The notes beneath the pieces are model-generated. The model did no database searches. It saw only the letters and a list, made by a program, of their open reading frames with translations, and was not told the DNA's origin. The translations under genes and the position numbers were made by a program. Shown here piece after piece: positions 7,519 to 17,211 of a stretch of DNA of 36,811 bases; position 1 is the stretch's first letter; every line of letters starts with the position of its first letter. Source of the DNA: Clostridiales bacterium (GTDB taxonomy: Bacteria; Bacillota; Clostridia; Lachnospirales; Lachnospiraceae); assembly GCA_021204085.1 (NCBI GenBank), contig JAJPZY010000116.1, forward strand, positions 1 to 36,811, in the 5' to 3' direction.

Positions 7519-8337
7519 ATGATAGAAATAATGAAATCCATTTTATTTGGATTGGTCGAGGGGATCACCGAGTGGCTGCCGATCAGCAGTACGGGTCACA
7601 TGATTCTCCTCGACGAGTTTGTAACGCTGAATGTGAGTGATGAGTTCTGGGATCTGTTTCTGGTGGTGATCCAGCTGGGGGCGATTCTGGCGGTCATTGT
7701 GGTTTATTTTAAAGATCTGATCCCGTTTAAGCGTTATCATGGGATCCGCCTGGACGGCGGAAAGTGCAGGATGTGGCTGAAGATTCTTGTGGCTTCCATC
7801 CCCGCAGGAGTTGTGGGCGTTCTCTGGGATGACATTTTTACGGCGCTGTTTTATAATTTTTATACGGTTGCCATAATGCTTATTCTGGTAGGTGTCGTTT
7901 TTATTGCGGTGGAGAACAGAAGCCGGGGACGGCAGGTGTCTGTGGATTCGATTGATGATATTTCCTTCGGGCAGGCATTTCTGATCGGTGTGTTCCAGAT
8001 GATCGCGGCAATTTTCCCGGGTACTTCGCGTTCGGGTTCCACGATTATCGGATCGCTTATGATGGGAATTTCCCGGACGACAGCGGCGCGGTTTACATTT
8101 TTTCTGGCGATTCCCGCGATGGTCGGCGGCAGCGCGATCAAGCTTTTGAAATATGACGGGACTTTTGCGGCCGACGAGCTTCTTTTGCTGGCAGTCGGTA
8201 TGGCTGTGGCTTTTGCCGTGTCGATTCTGGCGATCAAATTTCTGATGTCGTACATCAGAAAGCATGATTTTAAGGCCTTCGGCTGGTATCGTATTGTGCT
8301 GGGGGCAGTTGTGCTGGTGTACTTCGCTCTGAGATAG
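7519..8337 (+). CDS. uppP: Undecaprenyl-diphosphatase
   Basis: UppP (BacA) removes a phosphate from undecaprenyl diphosphate at the membrane, recycling the lipid carrier for cell-wall synthesis and giving bacitracin resistance when abundant. The 272-residue length is normal. Both signature motifs are intact: EGITEWLPISSTGH near the N-terminus (E14 and E18) and PGTSRSGST at about 167-175. About seven to eight hydrophobic segments are visible. The ATG has AAAGGG about 11 nt upstream. It follows the AraC-type gene by 62 nt with no terminator between. Confidence 0.96.
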   Translation: MIEIMKSILFGLVEGITEWLPISSTGHMILLDEFVTLNVSDEFWDLFLVVIQLGAILAVIVVYFKDLIPFKRYHGIRLDGGKCRMWLKILVASIPAGVVGVLWDDIFTALFYNFYTVAIMLILVGVVFIAVENRSRGRQVSVDSIDDISFGQAFLIGVFQMIAAIFPGTSRSGSTIIGSLMMGISRTTAARFTFFLAIPAMVGGSAIKLLKYDGTFAADELLLLAVGMAVAFAVSILAIKFLMSYIRKHDFKAFGWYRIVLGAVVLVYFALR

Positions 8338-8351
8338 TAAAGAGCGGCGTT

Positions 8352-8361
8352 CCCCCCCCCC
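8352..8361 (+). repeat. C10 homopolymer tract
   Basis: Ten consecutive C residues lie 14 bp after the uppP stop and 96 bp before addB. No terminator stem accompanies it. Such tracts are prone to slippage, so length may vary between cells or assemblies. Confidence 0.9.
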
Positions 8362-8457
8362 GATGATTCATTTCTGATACCTGTAAAGCAGACGGTTATT
8401 TTTTGTAATGAGTAACGATGTTGGTTGATTCGATAAACAGTGAACAGGGCGGTTGAT

Positions 8458-11400
8458 ATGGCACTTACATTTATATACGGTAATTCCGGCAGCGGGAAAT
8501 CAGAATATATCTATCAAAAAGTCGCTGATATGGCAGATTATGCGCCATATCAGCGTTATTTTGTTGTGGTTCCGGAACAGTTTACCATGGCTACGCAGCG
8601 GCGGCTGGTAGAGTGTTCCTCCGCCGGAGTGATCTTAAACGTCGATGTTGTTAGTTTTGAGCGTCTGGCTTACCGGGTGTTTGACGAGCTGGGGGTTCAT
8701 CATACGATCATGGAGGAGACGGGAAAAAGCCTGGTTCTCCGCCGGATTGTGGATGAACAGGAGGGCGAACTCACCATACTCAGGAGAAATCTGACAAAGA
8801 TGGGATATATCGGCGAACTGAAGTCTGTCATTTCTGAACTGATGCAGTACGGCGTTTCTGCGGAGGATCTGGAAGCATTCATCGGAGAGTTGAAGGGAAG
8901 TTCCGCGCTGGTGTTGAAACTCCAGGATATTCTGCATATATACCGGGCATTTGAGCGTTATCTGCAGGATGATTATGTGGTGGCGGAAAAGGTTCTGGAG
9001 GTGCTGATGGATGTGGCGGAGGAATCTGCGCTCCTTAAAGACGCGGTGATTGTTTTTGACGGCTATACCGGGTTCACACCGGTGCAGATGCAGCTGATCC
9101 GAAAACTGATGTCTCTGGTATCAGATATTTACGTCACAGTGACGATGGATCTGCGGGAACCCGTGTACAAAAGCGGGATGCGTGCATCGGATTTCGGATT
9201 TCGGGGAAAGGCTCAGATCCAGAATCTTTTTTATATGAGCCATAAAATGGTACATGCTCTTACTGCTGCAGCGTTGGATGCAGGCTTTGAGATCGCGGAA
9301 CCGATTTTGATAAAACCGGGTGAAAAGAGCCGCTTTGCCGGGAATCCGGTTCTGGCTCATCTGGAGCAGAATCTCTTTCGGGTGAAAAGCGCAGCAACGG
9401 AGCTGGATTGTAGCGGAAGACTGCATCTTTCTTCTGTCGCATCTCCCCGGAAGGAGCTTGCTTTTGCAGCTGAGAAAATCTGTATCCTTGTTCGGGAAAA
9501 AGGATATCATTATCGGGATTTCGCTGTTGTCAGCAGTAATGTAGACGGATATGAAACCTATGCAGATTCTGTCTTCGCACTTTATGGAATCCCTTTCTTT
9601 ACAGATAAGAAGCAGTCGATACTCTATCATCCGCTTATCGAACTTCTTCGTGCCGTTATGGAGATAGCACAGACAGATTACAGCTGTGAAAGTGTTTTCC
9701 GTTATCTTCGGACAGGGCTTTGCGGTTTTTCGGCGCCGGACATTGATTTGCTGGAAAATTACTGTATCGAGAAAGGGATTCGAGGCTCTGCAAAGTGGAA
9801 GAAGCGGTTTGTGAAACCTTTCAGCCGCCATGGAAGAGTGCCGGTTGATGAGGAGAAAAGCCAGGAAGAACTGAACCGTTTAAATCAGCTGCGCCGGCGT
9901 TTCCGGGAGCAGACAAATGATGTAGTTGACGCGTTGAAAAAAAAGGACGCTACTGTGTCTGAGCGAACAAAGGGTCTTTATTTGTTCCTGCTTCAGCTTG
10001 ATATTGAGAAACAGCTGCAGAAAAAGAAAGGAGAGTTTGAGGAGAGCGGCCGGGAGGAACTCGCTTCTGCTTATCGCCAGATTTATAAGATCATTATTGA
10101 TCTTTTTGATAAAATGGTGGACTTGCTGGGAGAGGAAGAAGTAGCGGCGGATGACTATGCGGATATTCTTGAAGCCGGATTTGCTTCGGCGAAAGTCGGT
10201 TCCATTCCGCAAGGCAGTGACTGCGTGATACTGGGAGACATTGAGAGGACTCGTCTGGATGGTGTAAAGGTTTTATTTTTCCTGGGAGTTAACGACGGAT
10301 TGATTCCCCAAAAGTCATCACGGCAGAGTCTTTTATCCCAGTATGACCGGGAAGTGATGGAGGAGCATCAGATGGAGCTGGCACCGGGGGAGCGCGAACA
10401 GGTATTTTTGCAGCGTTTTTATCTTTACCTGAGTCTGACAAAACCGTCGGATGCCCTCTACCTTACTTACTCCAGAATGGACAGCGGCGGGAAAGCGCTT
10501 CGGCCGTCTTATCTGATCGGGGAGCTTAAGAAGTTGTTTTCAAAGCTGGAGGTTGAGATAATCGAAGCGGAAGAATTCCGCTCGCCGCTGACTGCAAACA
10601 GCGGAGTGGAGGCTTATCTGCGGGGACTGCGTCTTGCGGAAAAGTATTTGCCGGAGTCTGAAGCAAAAACAGAGTCAGCCGGGGCTAATTGTCACGCAAG
10701 AGAGATAGAAGGGAAGCAAATAGCGGATTCTGATCTTAGCAGCCGGATGTCAGATGCGACTCAGAAGAATTTTTTGCAGGAACAAATGAATATAGAGGAG
10801 TGGAAAGCGCTTCACCGATGGTATATGAATCATGAGGAATATGCGCCGCGGATTCAAAAGATGTTTGACGCACACTTCGGGTCCTATACCGGGGAATATC
10901 TGGAAGCAGATCTGGCACGGCTGCTGTACGGTACGGTGCTGGTGAATTCGGTTACGCGTCTGGAGCTTTACGCGCGGTGTGCGTTCGCGCATTTTCTGGA
11001 ATATGGGCTGAAACTGGCAGACCGCGGGGAGTTTACGTTTGAGAGCCTGGATATGGGAACGATGTTTCACGCGGTTTTACAAAAGTATTGCACCCGTCTG
11101 GAGGCGTCTTACGGCTGGGATACAGTCACGGAGCCGCAGCAGGAGGAACTGTTAAAAGAGGCCATGGAGGAAGCGATTCTCGAGCTTCCGAATGAATCTC
11201 TGCTTGAATCTTCCCGCAGTGCCTATGTCCTGGAGCGAATTTACCGAATTATGAAGCGAAGCGTCTGGGCGATGACCGAGCAGATCCGGCGCGGGGATTT
11301 CCGCCCGGAAGGCTATGAGGTTGAGTTTTCACAGGTCAGTGAACTGACTCCTGAGATACTGATGCGGACGGTGGGCAGTGTAGACCGTATGGATGTTTAC

Positions 11401-12048
11401 GAAACCGGTGAGCAGGTTTATATAAAAGTCGTTGACTATAAATCGGGGAATACAAAATTCCAGCTGTTGTCATTATATTACGGGATGCAGCTGCAGCTGG
11501 TTCTATATCTGAACGCTGCGATGGGAAAAATGAAAAAAGAGCATCCGGATAAGGAGATTGTTCCCGCAGGAATTTTTTATTATCATCTGGATGATCCTAT
11601 GGTGGATGCGGATGGAGCGGCAGAGGAGGAGGTCGTGAAAAAAATTCTGGCCGACCTGCGGCCGAACGGCCTGGTAAATCTGGAGCCGGCGGTTTATCTG
11701 CATATGGATCGGGATCTTTTACAGAACAAAAAGTCGGATGTCATTCCGGTGACACTGAAAAACGACCGTTCACTCAGTAAAAGCGGGACTTCTGCGGCCT
11801 CGACAGAGGATTTTTCACTCCTTACGGAGTATGTCAGCCGCTGTATGACTGAGGAAGGAAAGCGGATGGCAGAGGGAGATATCAATGTAAAACCCTTTCG
11901 GCTCGCGGACCGAACCGGCTGTGATTACTGCATTTACCGCGGCGTCTGCGGATTTGATCGGAAAATTGAAGGTTATGAATATAAGAGGGAAGAATATCTG
12001 AAGGATGAGGAAATCTGGGATCGGCTGAGGGCGGAAGCTACGGAGTAG
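8458..12048 (+). CDS. addB: ATP-dependent helicase/nuclease subunit B
   Basis: AddB partners AddA in the AddAB enzyme that resects double-strand breaks for RecA-dependent repair and responds to Chi sites. The 1196-residue protein has an N-terminal Walker A (GNSGSGKS), a C-terminal RecB-type nuclease domain with VDYKSG (D993), and the four cysteines of the AddB iron-sulfur cluster: C841, C1155, C1158 and C1164. I start it at the ATG at 8458, preceded by AGGGCGG; an in-frame GTG at 8440 adds six residues unlike the family. A hydrophilic stretch at about 735-780 has no obvious family counterpart. It is 43 nt upstream of addA, so they form an operon. Confidence 0.95.
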   Translation: MALTFIYGNSGSGKSEYIYQKVADMADYAPYQRYFVVVPEQFTMATQRRLVECSSAGVILNVDVVSFERLAYRVFDELGVHHTIMEETGKSLVLRRIVDEQEGELTILRRNLTKMGYIGELKSVISELMQYGVSAEDLEAFIGELKGSSALVLKLQDILHIYRAFERYLQDDYVVAEKVLEVLMDVAEESALLKDAVIVFDGYTGFTPVQMQLIRKLMSLVSDIYVTVTMDLREPVYKSGMRASDFGFRGKAQIQNLFYMSHKMVHALTAAALDAGFEIAEPILIKPGEKSRFAGNPVLAHLEQNLFRVKSAATELDCSGRLHLSSVASPRKELAFAAEKICILVREKGYHYRDFAVVSSNVDGYETYADSVFALYGIPFFTDKKQSILYHPLIELLRAVMEIAQTDYSCESVFRYLRTGLCGFSAPDIDLLENYCIEKGIRGSAKWKKRFVKPFSRHGRVPVDEEKSQEELNRLNQLRRRFREQTNDVVDALKKKDATVSERTKGLYLFLLQLDIEKQLQKKKGEFEESGREELASAYRQIYKIIIDLFDKMVDLLGEEEVAADDYADILEAGFASAKVGSIPQGSDCVILGDIERTRLDGVKVLFFLGVNDGLIPQKSSRQSLLSQYDREVMEEHQMELAPGEREQVFLQRFYLYLSLTKPSDALYLTYSRMDSGGKALRPSYLIGELKKLFSKLEVEIIEAEEFRSPLTANSGVEAYLRGLRLAEKYLPESEAKTESAGANCHAREIEGKQIADSDLSSRMSDATQKNFLQEQMNIEEWKALHRWYMNHEEYAPRIQKMFDAHFGSYTGEYLEADLARLLYGTVLVNSVTRLELYARCAFAHFLEYGLKLADRGEFTFESLDMGTMFHAVLQKYCTRLEASYGWDTVTEPQQEELLKEAMEEAILELPNESLLESSRSAYVLERIYRIMKRSVWAMTEQIRRGDFRPEGYEVEFSQVSELTPEILMRTVGSVDRMDVYETGEQVYIKVVDYKSGNTKFQLLSLYYGMQLQLVLYLNAAMGKMKKEHPDKEIVPAGIFYYHLDDPMVDADGAAEEEVVKKILADLRPNGLVNLEPAVYLHMDRDLLQNKKSDVIPVTLKNDRSLSKSGTSAASTEDFSLLTEYVSRCMTEEGKRMAEGDINVKPFRLADRTGCDYCIYRGVCGFDRKIEGYEYKREEYLKDEEIWDRLRAEATE

Positions 12049-12091
12049 CAGCGGAGTATTAACAAATGATGCAGATTATAAGGAGTTTCTT

Positions 12092-15000
12092 ATGGCCGAA
12101 AAAGAAAAGGAAGATTTTAATAGAATAGAAGAAAAGCAGACGGCTGAAGAACCGAAGGTACGCTGGACGCCGGAACAGCAGCAGGTCATTGATTTAAGAG
12201 ACCGCAGTATGCTGGTCTCCGCGGCGGCCGGATCCGGAAAGACAGCTGTTCTGGTACAGCGGATTATTTCCATGATCACGGATCCGAAGCAGTCGATTGA
12301 TGTGGATGAACTGCTGGTTGTGACATTTACGAACGCGGCTGCCGCAGAAATGCGGGAGAGAGTTCTGGCGGCCATTGAGACGGCAATTGAGAAGGAACCT
12401 TCGAATGCGCATCTGCAGCGGCAGCTGTCGCTGATTCATAACGCGCAGATTACCACGATCGACAGTTTCTGCAAACAGGTGCTGCAGAACCACTTTCATA
12501 AGATCGGGCTGGAACCGGGCTTTCGTATTGCAGATGAGGGGGAACTGAAACTGCTGCGTGAGGATGTTTGCGACCTGGTATTGGAGCAGTTTTATCAGGA
12601 GCGGGATCCGGCGTTTTTAAAGTTTGCGGACAGTTATGCATCCGCGAAGAGCGATCAGCAGATTCGGGATATGATGCTTCGGCTTTATGATTTCTCCGAG
12701 AGCTATCCGTGGCCGGACGAGTGGCTGGATGCCTGCGCCGGGCAGTATGAGGCGGAGACGATCGGGGAGCTTGAAGAAAAACAGTGGGTGCGGGATTTCC
12801 TGGCTTATTTGCAAATTCGGGTGGAAGAGATGGCCGCTCGATATAAAAAGGTGTATGCTCTGACATTGGATGAGGATGGTCCGCAGCAGTATGAAGGCGT
12901 GGTTCGGGACGATCTGCGTCAGTTGGAGGAGCTTCTTTCATCTGTTACCTGTAGCGCAGGTGATAACGGAAAAAGCACATCAGTCCTTGTCTGCTGGGAG
13001 GACGCCCTGCAGAGAATTCAGTTTAAGACTCTTCCGAGGGGAGGAAAATATAAGGGTAGCGAGGAAAAGAAAGAAACGGTTAAAACCATCCGGGATCAGA
13101 TAAAGGCACAGATCAAAGACTTACGCACAAAGTATTTTTCCTCAGACATCCGGGCACAGCTGGAATTGATGCAAAAAACAGGAGCTTATGTGAATACGCT
13201 CGTGATGATAACAAAGGCATTTTCCACTGCTTTTGCTGAGGAAAAAGCGAAGAAAAATATTCTTGATTTTTCTGATCTGGAGCATATGGCACTGCGGATC
13301 CTGGTGGATCCCGTGACAAAGCAGCCGACGGAAACCGCTGCGGAGTACCGGGAGAAGTTCCGGGAGGTTATGATTGATGAATACCAGGATAGCAACTATG
13401 TACAGGAGGCGCTTTTGACTGCTGTTTCCGGGATTCCTGGTGGAAGAGAGAACCTCTTTATGGTCGGGGATGTGAAGCAGAGCATTTACCGCTTCCGTCT
13501 GGCGCGGCCGGAACTTTTCATGGAAAAATACCGGACATTTTCCACAGAGGAGAGTAAAACACAGAGAATCGACCTCCATAAAAATTTCCGCAGCCGCAGA
13601 GAAGTGGTTGACGTGGTGAATGATATTTTCGGGCGGATTATGGGACGGGATCTCGGCAATGTAGAATATGATGAGGATGCGGCTCTCTATATGGGCGGGA
13701 GCTTTGAGGATTACGAGAACAGGTCTTGCTGCCGTCCGGAATGTCTGCTTGTGGAGGAGGACCCTTATGAGCGTGACAGAAAAATCACTGAGGCGAGAGT
13801 GGTGGCTCAGCGCATTCGGAATTTGATACAGAGGGAAGAAATTCCGGGAAAACAGTACCGTGATGTGGTAATCCTGCTTCGCTCCGTATCCGGGTGGTCG
13901 GAGGCGTTTCAGACTGCTTTTGAGCAGGAAGGGGTGCCGCTTCGCCTTCCCTCACAGACGGGGTATTTTTCCGCGCAGGAGGTGCAGGTTGTGCTCGCCA
14001 TGCTTCGGGTGCTTGATAACCCGGGCCAGGATGTACCGCTTGCCACGCTCATGCGGTCGCCCATCGGCAGTTTTTCAGGGGAAGACCTGGCGAAGGTCCG
14101 GCTGTATGACGGGAAACTGCCGTTTTTTGCCGCAGTGTCAGAAATCGGACAGGCTCCGATACCCGGGGACAGTTCTGACCGTTCGGGGACGGAGGACGCC
14201 GACAGGTCAGAAACTCAGATTTTGCCGGATGGACGGAAAAATCCGGAAGAAAGAGAAAGAAAACACCGGGAATGGCAGTCGGAATATCCGGATATACAGA
14301 AAAAGGTACAGGCTTTCTGGGAGCTGCTTGAATCGTTTCGCAGACGTGTTCCCTACACACCCATTCATACCCTGATCCAGCAGATATATGATGAGACCGG
14401 GTATCTGGATTATGTGACGGCTCTCCCGGCCGGGGAGCAGCGGCGGGCGAATCTGGACATGCTGCTGGAAAAGGCAGTCGCCTATGAACAGACAAGCTAC
14501 CATGGCCTTTTCCATTTTATACGATATATTGACCGCCTGATGAAGTATGATGTGGACTATGGAGAGGCGGAGACGGTCAGTGAACAGGAAAACGCCGTGC
14601 GGCTGATGACGATTCACAAAAGTAAGGGACTGGAATTTCCGGTTGTTGTGCTGGCGGGGATGGGAAGACAGTTTAATATGCGGGACGAGCGAGATCGGAT
14701 GATTTTCCACCCGGAATACGGTATCGGACTAAAGTATTTTGATTCTGAGAAGCGGACAAAGCAGGATACATTAATCCGGCAGATTTTTTCTGTTAAGACA
14801 AAGAAAGAGAATCTGGGGGAGGAACTGCGGATCCTGTATGTTGCGCTGACCCGTGCAAAGGAAAAACTGATTCTGGCAGGGATGAAGCCGAAAAATATTC
14901 CTGAGGCAAGCCGCGGATTGCGGGGATTTGAAAAGCTGGATTTTACCGTCAGGATGGACGCAAAATGCTACTGGGACTGGGTGCTGCCGGCTCTGGAAAG

Positions 15001-15883
15001 TTACGCGGATACTTATCCGATTCGTCTGATTCGCCTGGAAGACCGGGTAGAGAATGAGGGAAAAAAGCAGGAGCGCAGCCGAACTGTAAAATGGCAGATG
15101 GAGGAAATGCTGTCTCATGCAGACGAAGACATTTATAAGAAAATAAACGCGCAGCTGTCCTGGCAGTATCCGTATGAAGCAAGCGGAAGGTTAAAGCAGA
15201 AAGTGTCGGTCTCTGAGATAAAGCATCGGGTAATGGAGGAAGCCAGAGAGCTGCTGGAGGAAGATGGCGGCGGGAATCTTTTTCAGGAGGAAATCCCTGT
15301 TCCTTATGTGCCGAAGTTTGTGCAGACGCAGGAGGAAAATCCCGGTGCCCTGCGGGGAACGGCGGTTCACCGCTTCCTGGAATGCCTGGATTTTGCTGCG
15401 CTGCCGGAATACAGCGGACAACAAAAGGAAGGTGTGCGGCAGTGGCTGAAAGATCAGACGGAGGTCTTTGTTCAGGCCGGGCGGATGCGCCGGGAAGAAG
15501 CGGATCTCCTGAACCTGTATCAAATAGAAAGGTTCCTTTCCGGGGAGATTGCAGCGAGAATGCGGGCCGCGGCGAAACATTCTCTGTTAACCAGAGAACA
15601 GCCTTTTGTGATGTCTTTGCCCGCAAAGCGGGTCTGGAGCGAAGTGAGTTCGGAGGAGCCTGTTCTGGTGCAGGGAATTATAGATGTTTTCTGGGAAGAA
15701 TCGGATGGGATTGTCTTGCTGGATTATAAGACAGACCGTGTGAATCGTGCAGAGGAACTTCTTAAGCGTTATGAAACGCAGCTGCGGCTCTACGAGGAAG
15801 CATTGAACCGTCGGTTTGCAGATAAGAGGGTAAAGGAGATTCTCATCTACTCCTTCCGGCTGAATGAAGTAATTGTTGTTTAA
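12092..15883 (+). CDS. addA: ATP-dependent helicase/nuclease subunit A
   Basis: AddA is the UvrD-like helicase plus nuclease subunit of AddAB. The 1263-residue protein has the Q-motif and Walker A at 25-51 (WTPEQQQVID then AAAGSGKT at 44-51), Walker B/motif II DEYQDSN at 429-435, the GDVKQSIYRFR motif III, the late helicase motif VRLMTIHKSKGLEFP, VALTRAKEKL, and a C-terminal nuclease domain with LLDYKTDR (D1211). AAGGAG lies 7 nt before the ATG. A hydrophilic segment at about residues 690-730 looks like an insertion, and the DNA there has an imperfect inverted repeat (TTCTGACC and GGTCAGAA). No terminator follows directly; a large inverted repeat begins 10 bp after the stop. Confidence 0.96.
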   Translation: MAEKEKEDFNRIEEKQTAEEPKVRWTPEQQQVIDLRDRSMLVSAAAGSGKTAVLVQRIISMITDPKQSIDVDELLVVTFTNAAAAEMRERVLAAIETAIEKEPSNAHLQRQLSLIHNAQITTIDSFCKQVLQNHFHKIGLEPGFRIADEGELKLLREDVCDLVLEQFYQERDPAFLKFADSYASAKSDQQIRDMMLRLYDFSESYPWPDEWLDACAGQYEAETIGELEEKQWVRDFLAYLQIRVEEMAARYKKVYALTLDEDGPQQYEGVVRDDLRQLEELLSSVTCSAGDNGKSTSVLVCWEDALQRIQFKTLPRGGKYKGSEEKKETVKTIRDQIKAQIKDLRTKYFSSDIRAQLELMQKTGAYVNTLVMITKAFSTAFAEEKAKKNILDFSDLEHMALRILVDPVTKQPTETAAEYREKFREVMIDEYQDSNYVQEALLTAVSGIPGGRENLFMVGDVKQSIYRFRLARPELFMEKYRTFSTEESKTQRIDLHKNFRSRREVVDVVNDIFGRIMGRDLGNVEYDEDAALYMGGSFEDYENRSCCRPECLLVEEDPYERDRKITEARVVAQRIRNLIQREEIPGKQYRDVVILLRSVSGWSEAFQTAFEQEGVPLRLPSQTGYFSAQEVQVVLAMLRVLDNPGQDVPLATLMRSPIGSFSGEDLAKVRLYDGKLPFFAAVSEIGQAPIPGDSSDRSGTEDADRSETQILPDGRKNPEERERKHREWQSEYPDIQKKVQAFWELLESFRRRVPYTPIHTLIQQIYDETGYLDYVTALPAGEQRRANLDMLLEKAVAYEQTSYHGLFHFIRYIDRLMKYDVDYGEAETVSEQENAVRLMTIHKSKGLEFPVVVLAGMGRQFNMRDERDRMIFHPEYGIGLKYFDSEKRTKQDTLIRQIFSVKTKKENLGEELRILYVALTRAKEKLILAGMKPKNIPEASRGLRGFEKLDFTVRMDAKCYWDWVLPALESYADTYPIRLIRLEDRVENEGKKQERSRTVKWQMEEMLSHADEDIYKKINAQLSWQYPYEASGRLKQKVSVSEIKHRVMEEARELLEEDGGGNLFQEEIPVPYVPKFVQTQEENPGALRGTAVHRFLECLDFAALPEYSGQQKEGVRQWLKDQTEVFVQAGRMRREEADLLNLYQIERFLSGEIAARMRAAAKHSLLTREQPFVMSLPAKRVWSEVSSEEPVLVQGIIDVFWEESDGIVLLDYKTDRVNRAEELLKRYETQLRLYEEALNRRFADKRVKEILIYSFRLNEVIVV

Positions 15884-15892
15884 ACTGGTGGG

Positions 15893-16019
15893 GATTGCGA
15901 AACTCAGAAAGAATATAGGGCATGAGGGAAGAAACGAATTTACTCAGGGCACGGTGGAGTGCCCGTTCGTAAATTGATTCTTTCCTCATGAATTTACGGG
16001 TTGGCTGAGTTTCGCAATC
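15893..16019. repeat. Nested inverted-repeat element between addA and maf
   Basis: Three concentric inverted repeats share one centre. The outer arms are a perfect 15 bp, GATTGCGAAACTCAG (15893-15907) and its complement (16005-16019). The middle arms are imperfect, about 22 bp (15921-15943 and 15969-15990). The inner hairpin is GGGCAC (15947-15952) with GTGCCC (15959-15964) around a 6-nt loop. The whole 127-bp stretch is non-coding and could fold into one long interrupted hairpin. It could be a miniature mobile element, a structured RNA, or a terminator-like barrier; no flanking target duplication is evident to me. Confidence 0.6.
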
Positions 16020-16090
16020 ATTTATGGGTTGGAAATCAATAGATATTATTAAGAATTATAGATTTGAAATATAACGGGAGGAAGTGTGCA

Positions 16091-16783
16091 GTGAGAATAA
16101 TACTGGCATCGGCGTCGCCGAGGAGAAAAGAGCTGCTGGCGCGGATGGGATTGGAGTTTGAGGTTTGTCCTTCGGGCGGCGAGGAGATTATTACGAAGGA
16201 GATACCGTCGGAGGTTGTGATGGAACTGGCGAAACAAAAAGCCGCAGCCGTGGGGGAGGAACTGTTAAAACAGAAGGGCAACTTAACGTCAGTGCATCGG
16301 CCGGAAGGAGAGAATGATTCTGCCGAGAAGGCTGAAACAGTGGAAAGCATACTGGTCATCGGTGCAGATACGATCGTGGTAAATGATGAAAAAATCCTGG
16401 GGAAACCTCATGACGCCGAGGATGCCTGCCGGATGCTTCGCAGCCTGTCGGGAAAAACGCATCAGGTATATACAGGTGTGTGTCTCCTTTTAATCGGGGG
16501 AGAAAAAACAGATATGGCGGACGGAAAATGCCGCGATAGCGGAGTCTTAAAAAAGGAGGTTTTGTTTTCTGAAAAGACGGATGTGACCTTTTATCCGATG
16601 ACGGAGGAGGAAATCTGTGAATATGTTGGGACCGGAGATCCGCTTGATAAAGCCGGGGCATATGGCATTCAGGGGATTTGCGGAAAATATATTAAGGGTA
16701 TAGAAGGCGACTATAATAATGTTGTCGGCTTGCCGATTGCAAGGCTTTATCAGGAAATGAAGCCATTGTATTCCTGCCGATGA
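16091..16783 (+). CDS. maf: Maf family nucleotide pyrophosphatase
   Basis: Maf proteins hydrolyse dTTP/UTP or modified nucleotides to monophosphates and are linked to septum and cell-division control. The N-terminal IILASASPRRKELL, the central GADTIVVNDEKILGKP and the HQVYTGV block are diagnostic. I start it at GTG 16091, with GGGAGG 9 nt upstream; an in-frame ATG at 16064 would place this ribosome binding site inside the gene. The 230-residue protein is longer than the usual 190-200 because of two hydrophilic stretches, at about 57-80 (after EELLKQKG) and about 140-158 (GEKTDMADGK onward). These do not touch the recognised motifs, so activity is likely kept. Confidence 0.93.
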   Translation: MRIILASASPRRKELLARMGLEFEVCPSGGEEIITKEIPSEVVMELAKQKAAAVGEELLKQKGNLTSVHRPEGENDSAEKAETVESILVIGADTIVVNDEKILGKPHDAEDACRMLRSLSGKTHQVYTGVCLLLIGGEKTDMADGKCRDSGVLKKEVLFSEKTDVTFYPMTEEEICEYVGTGDPLDKAGAYGIQGICGKYIKGIEGDYNNVVGLPIARLYQEMKPLYSCR

Positions 16784-16796
16784 CAGTATTTACTTG

Positions 16797-16826
16797 TTGC
16801 AAGACAAGGGTTATCCATGATAGAAT
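16797..16826 (+). promoter_or_regulatory. Candidate promoter for the gene after maf
   Basis: TTGCAA (16797-16802) and TAGAAT (16821-16826) are 18 bp apart, with TG at 16818-16819 as an extended -10. It lies 14 bp after the maf stop and would start a transcript near 16833 carrying the 88-residue gene and the lipoprotein gene. Confidence 0.5.
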
Positions 16827-16906
16827 CGAGAGAGCAAAGCTTTTAAGCGGGCATGGCGGAGTTTACGATACAATGCGCAGGCAATGAGCCGTGCAGGAGG
16901 CAAAGT

Positions 16907-17170
16907 ATGAATGATTATGATGCAATGGTAATTCAGACATTTCTGGAGAAACAGCTGCAGCTGTTCCCGGAGATCGTAGCTGAGACTCCGGAGGAGGCAG
17001 AAGAGTTCCTTGATATCTGCATGGCATCAGTGTGCAGAAATATCAAAGAAGTCAGGGAATGCTTTGATGAGTACGGGGCAGATGTCTCCGGAATGAAAAA
17101 AGCGGATTTAGAGGCTGCAGAAGAAGTTTTCAGGCTTCCGGATGGCCGTTATCTGGTCGTATTGGCATAA
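16907..17170 (+). CDS. Conserved-looking small protein of unknown function
   Basis: The 87-residue acidic protein is probably real: AGGAGG lies 6 nt before the ATG and a promoter-like sequence precedes it. I do not recognise its family. It looks mostly alpha-helical and soluble, with no signal peptide or membrane segment, two cysteines (about 33 and 38) and a Glu-rich region, ending in a short beta-like RLPDGRYLVVLA. It is 41 nt upstream of the parvulin-like lipoprotein gene with no terminator between, so the two are likely co-transcribed. An upstream in-frame ATG at 16853 exists but has no ribosome binding site. Confidence 0.7.
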   Translation: MNDYDAMVIQTFLEKQLQLFPEIVAETPEEAEEFLDICMASVCRNIKEVRECFDEYGADVSGMKKADLEAAEEVFRLPDGRYLVVLA

Positions 17171-17211
17171 AGCTGGAAAAATCAATGTTTTACAGGGGAG
17201 ATTGGGCATAA

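Noticed and set aside
14949-15626. Minus-strand open frame of 225 codons opposite addA
   Set aside because: Low-complexity Pro/Ser/Ala-rich translation opposite a well-conserved nuclease domain; no start signals.
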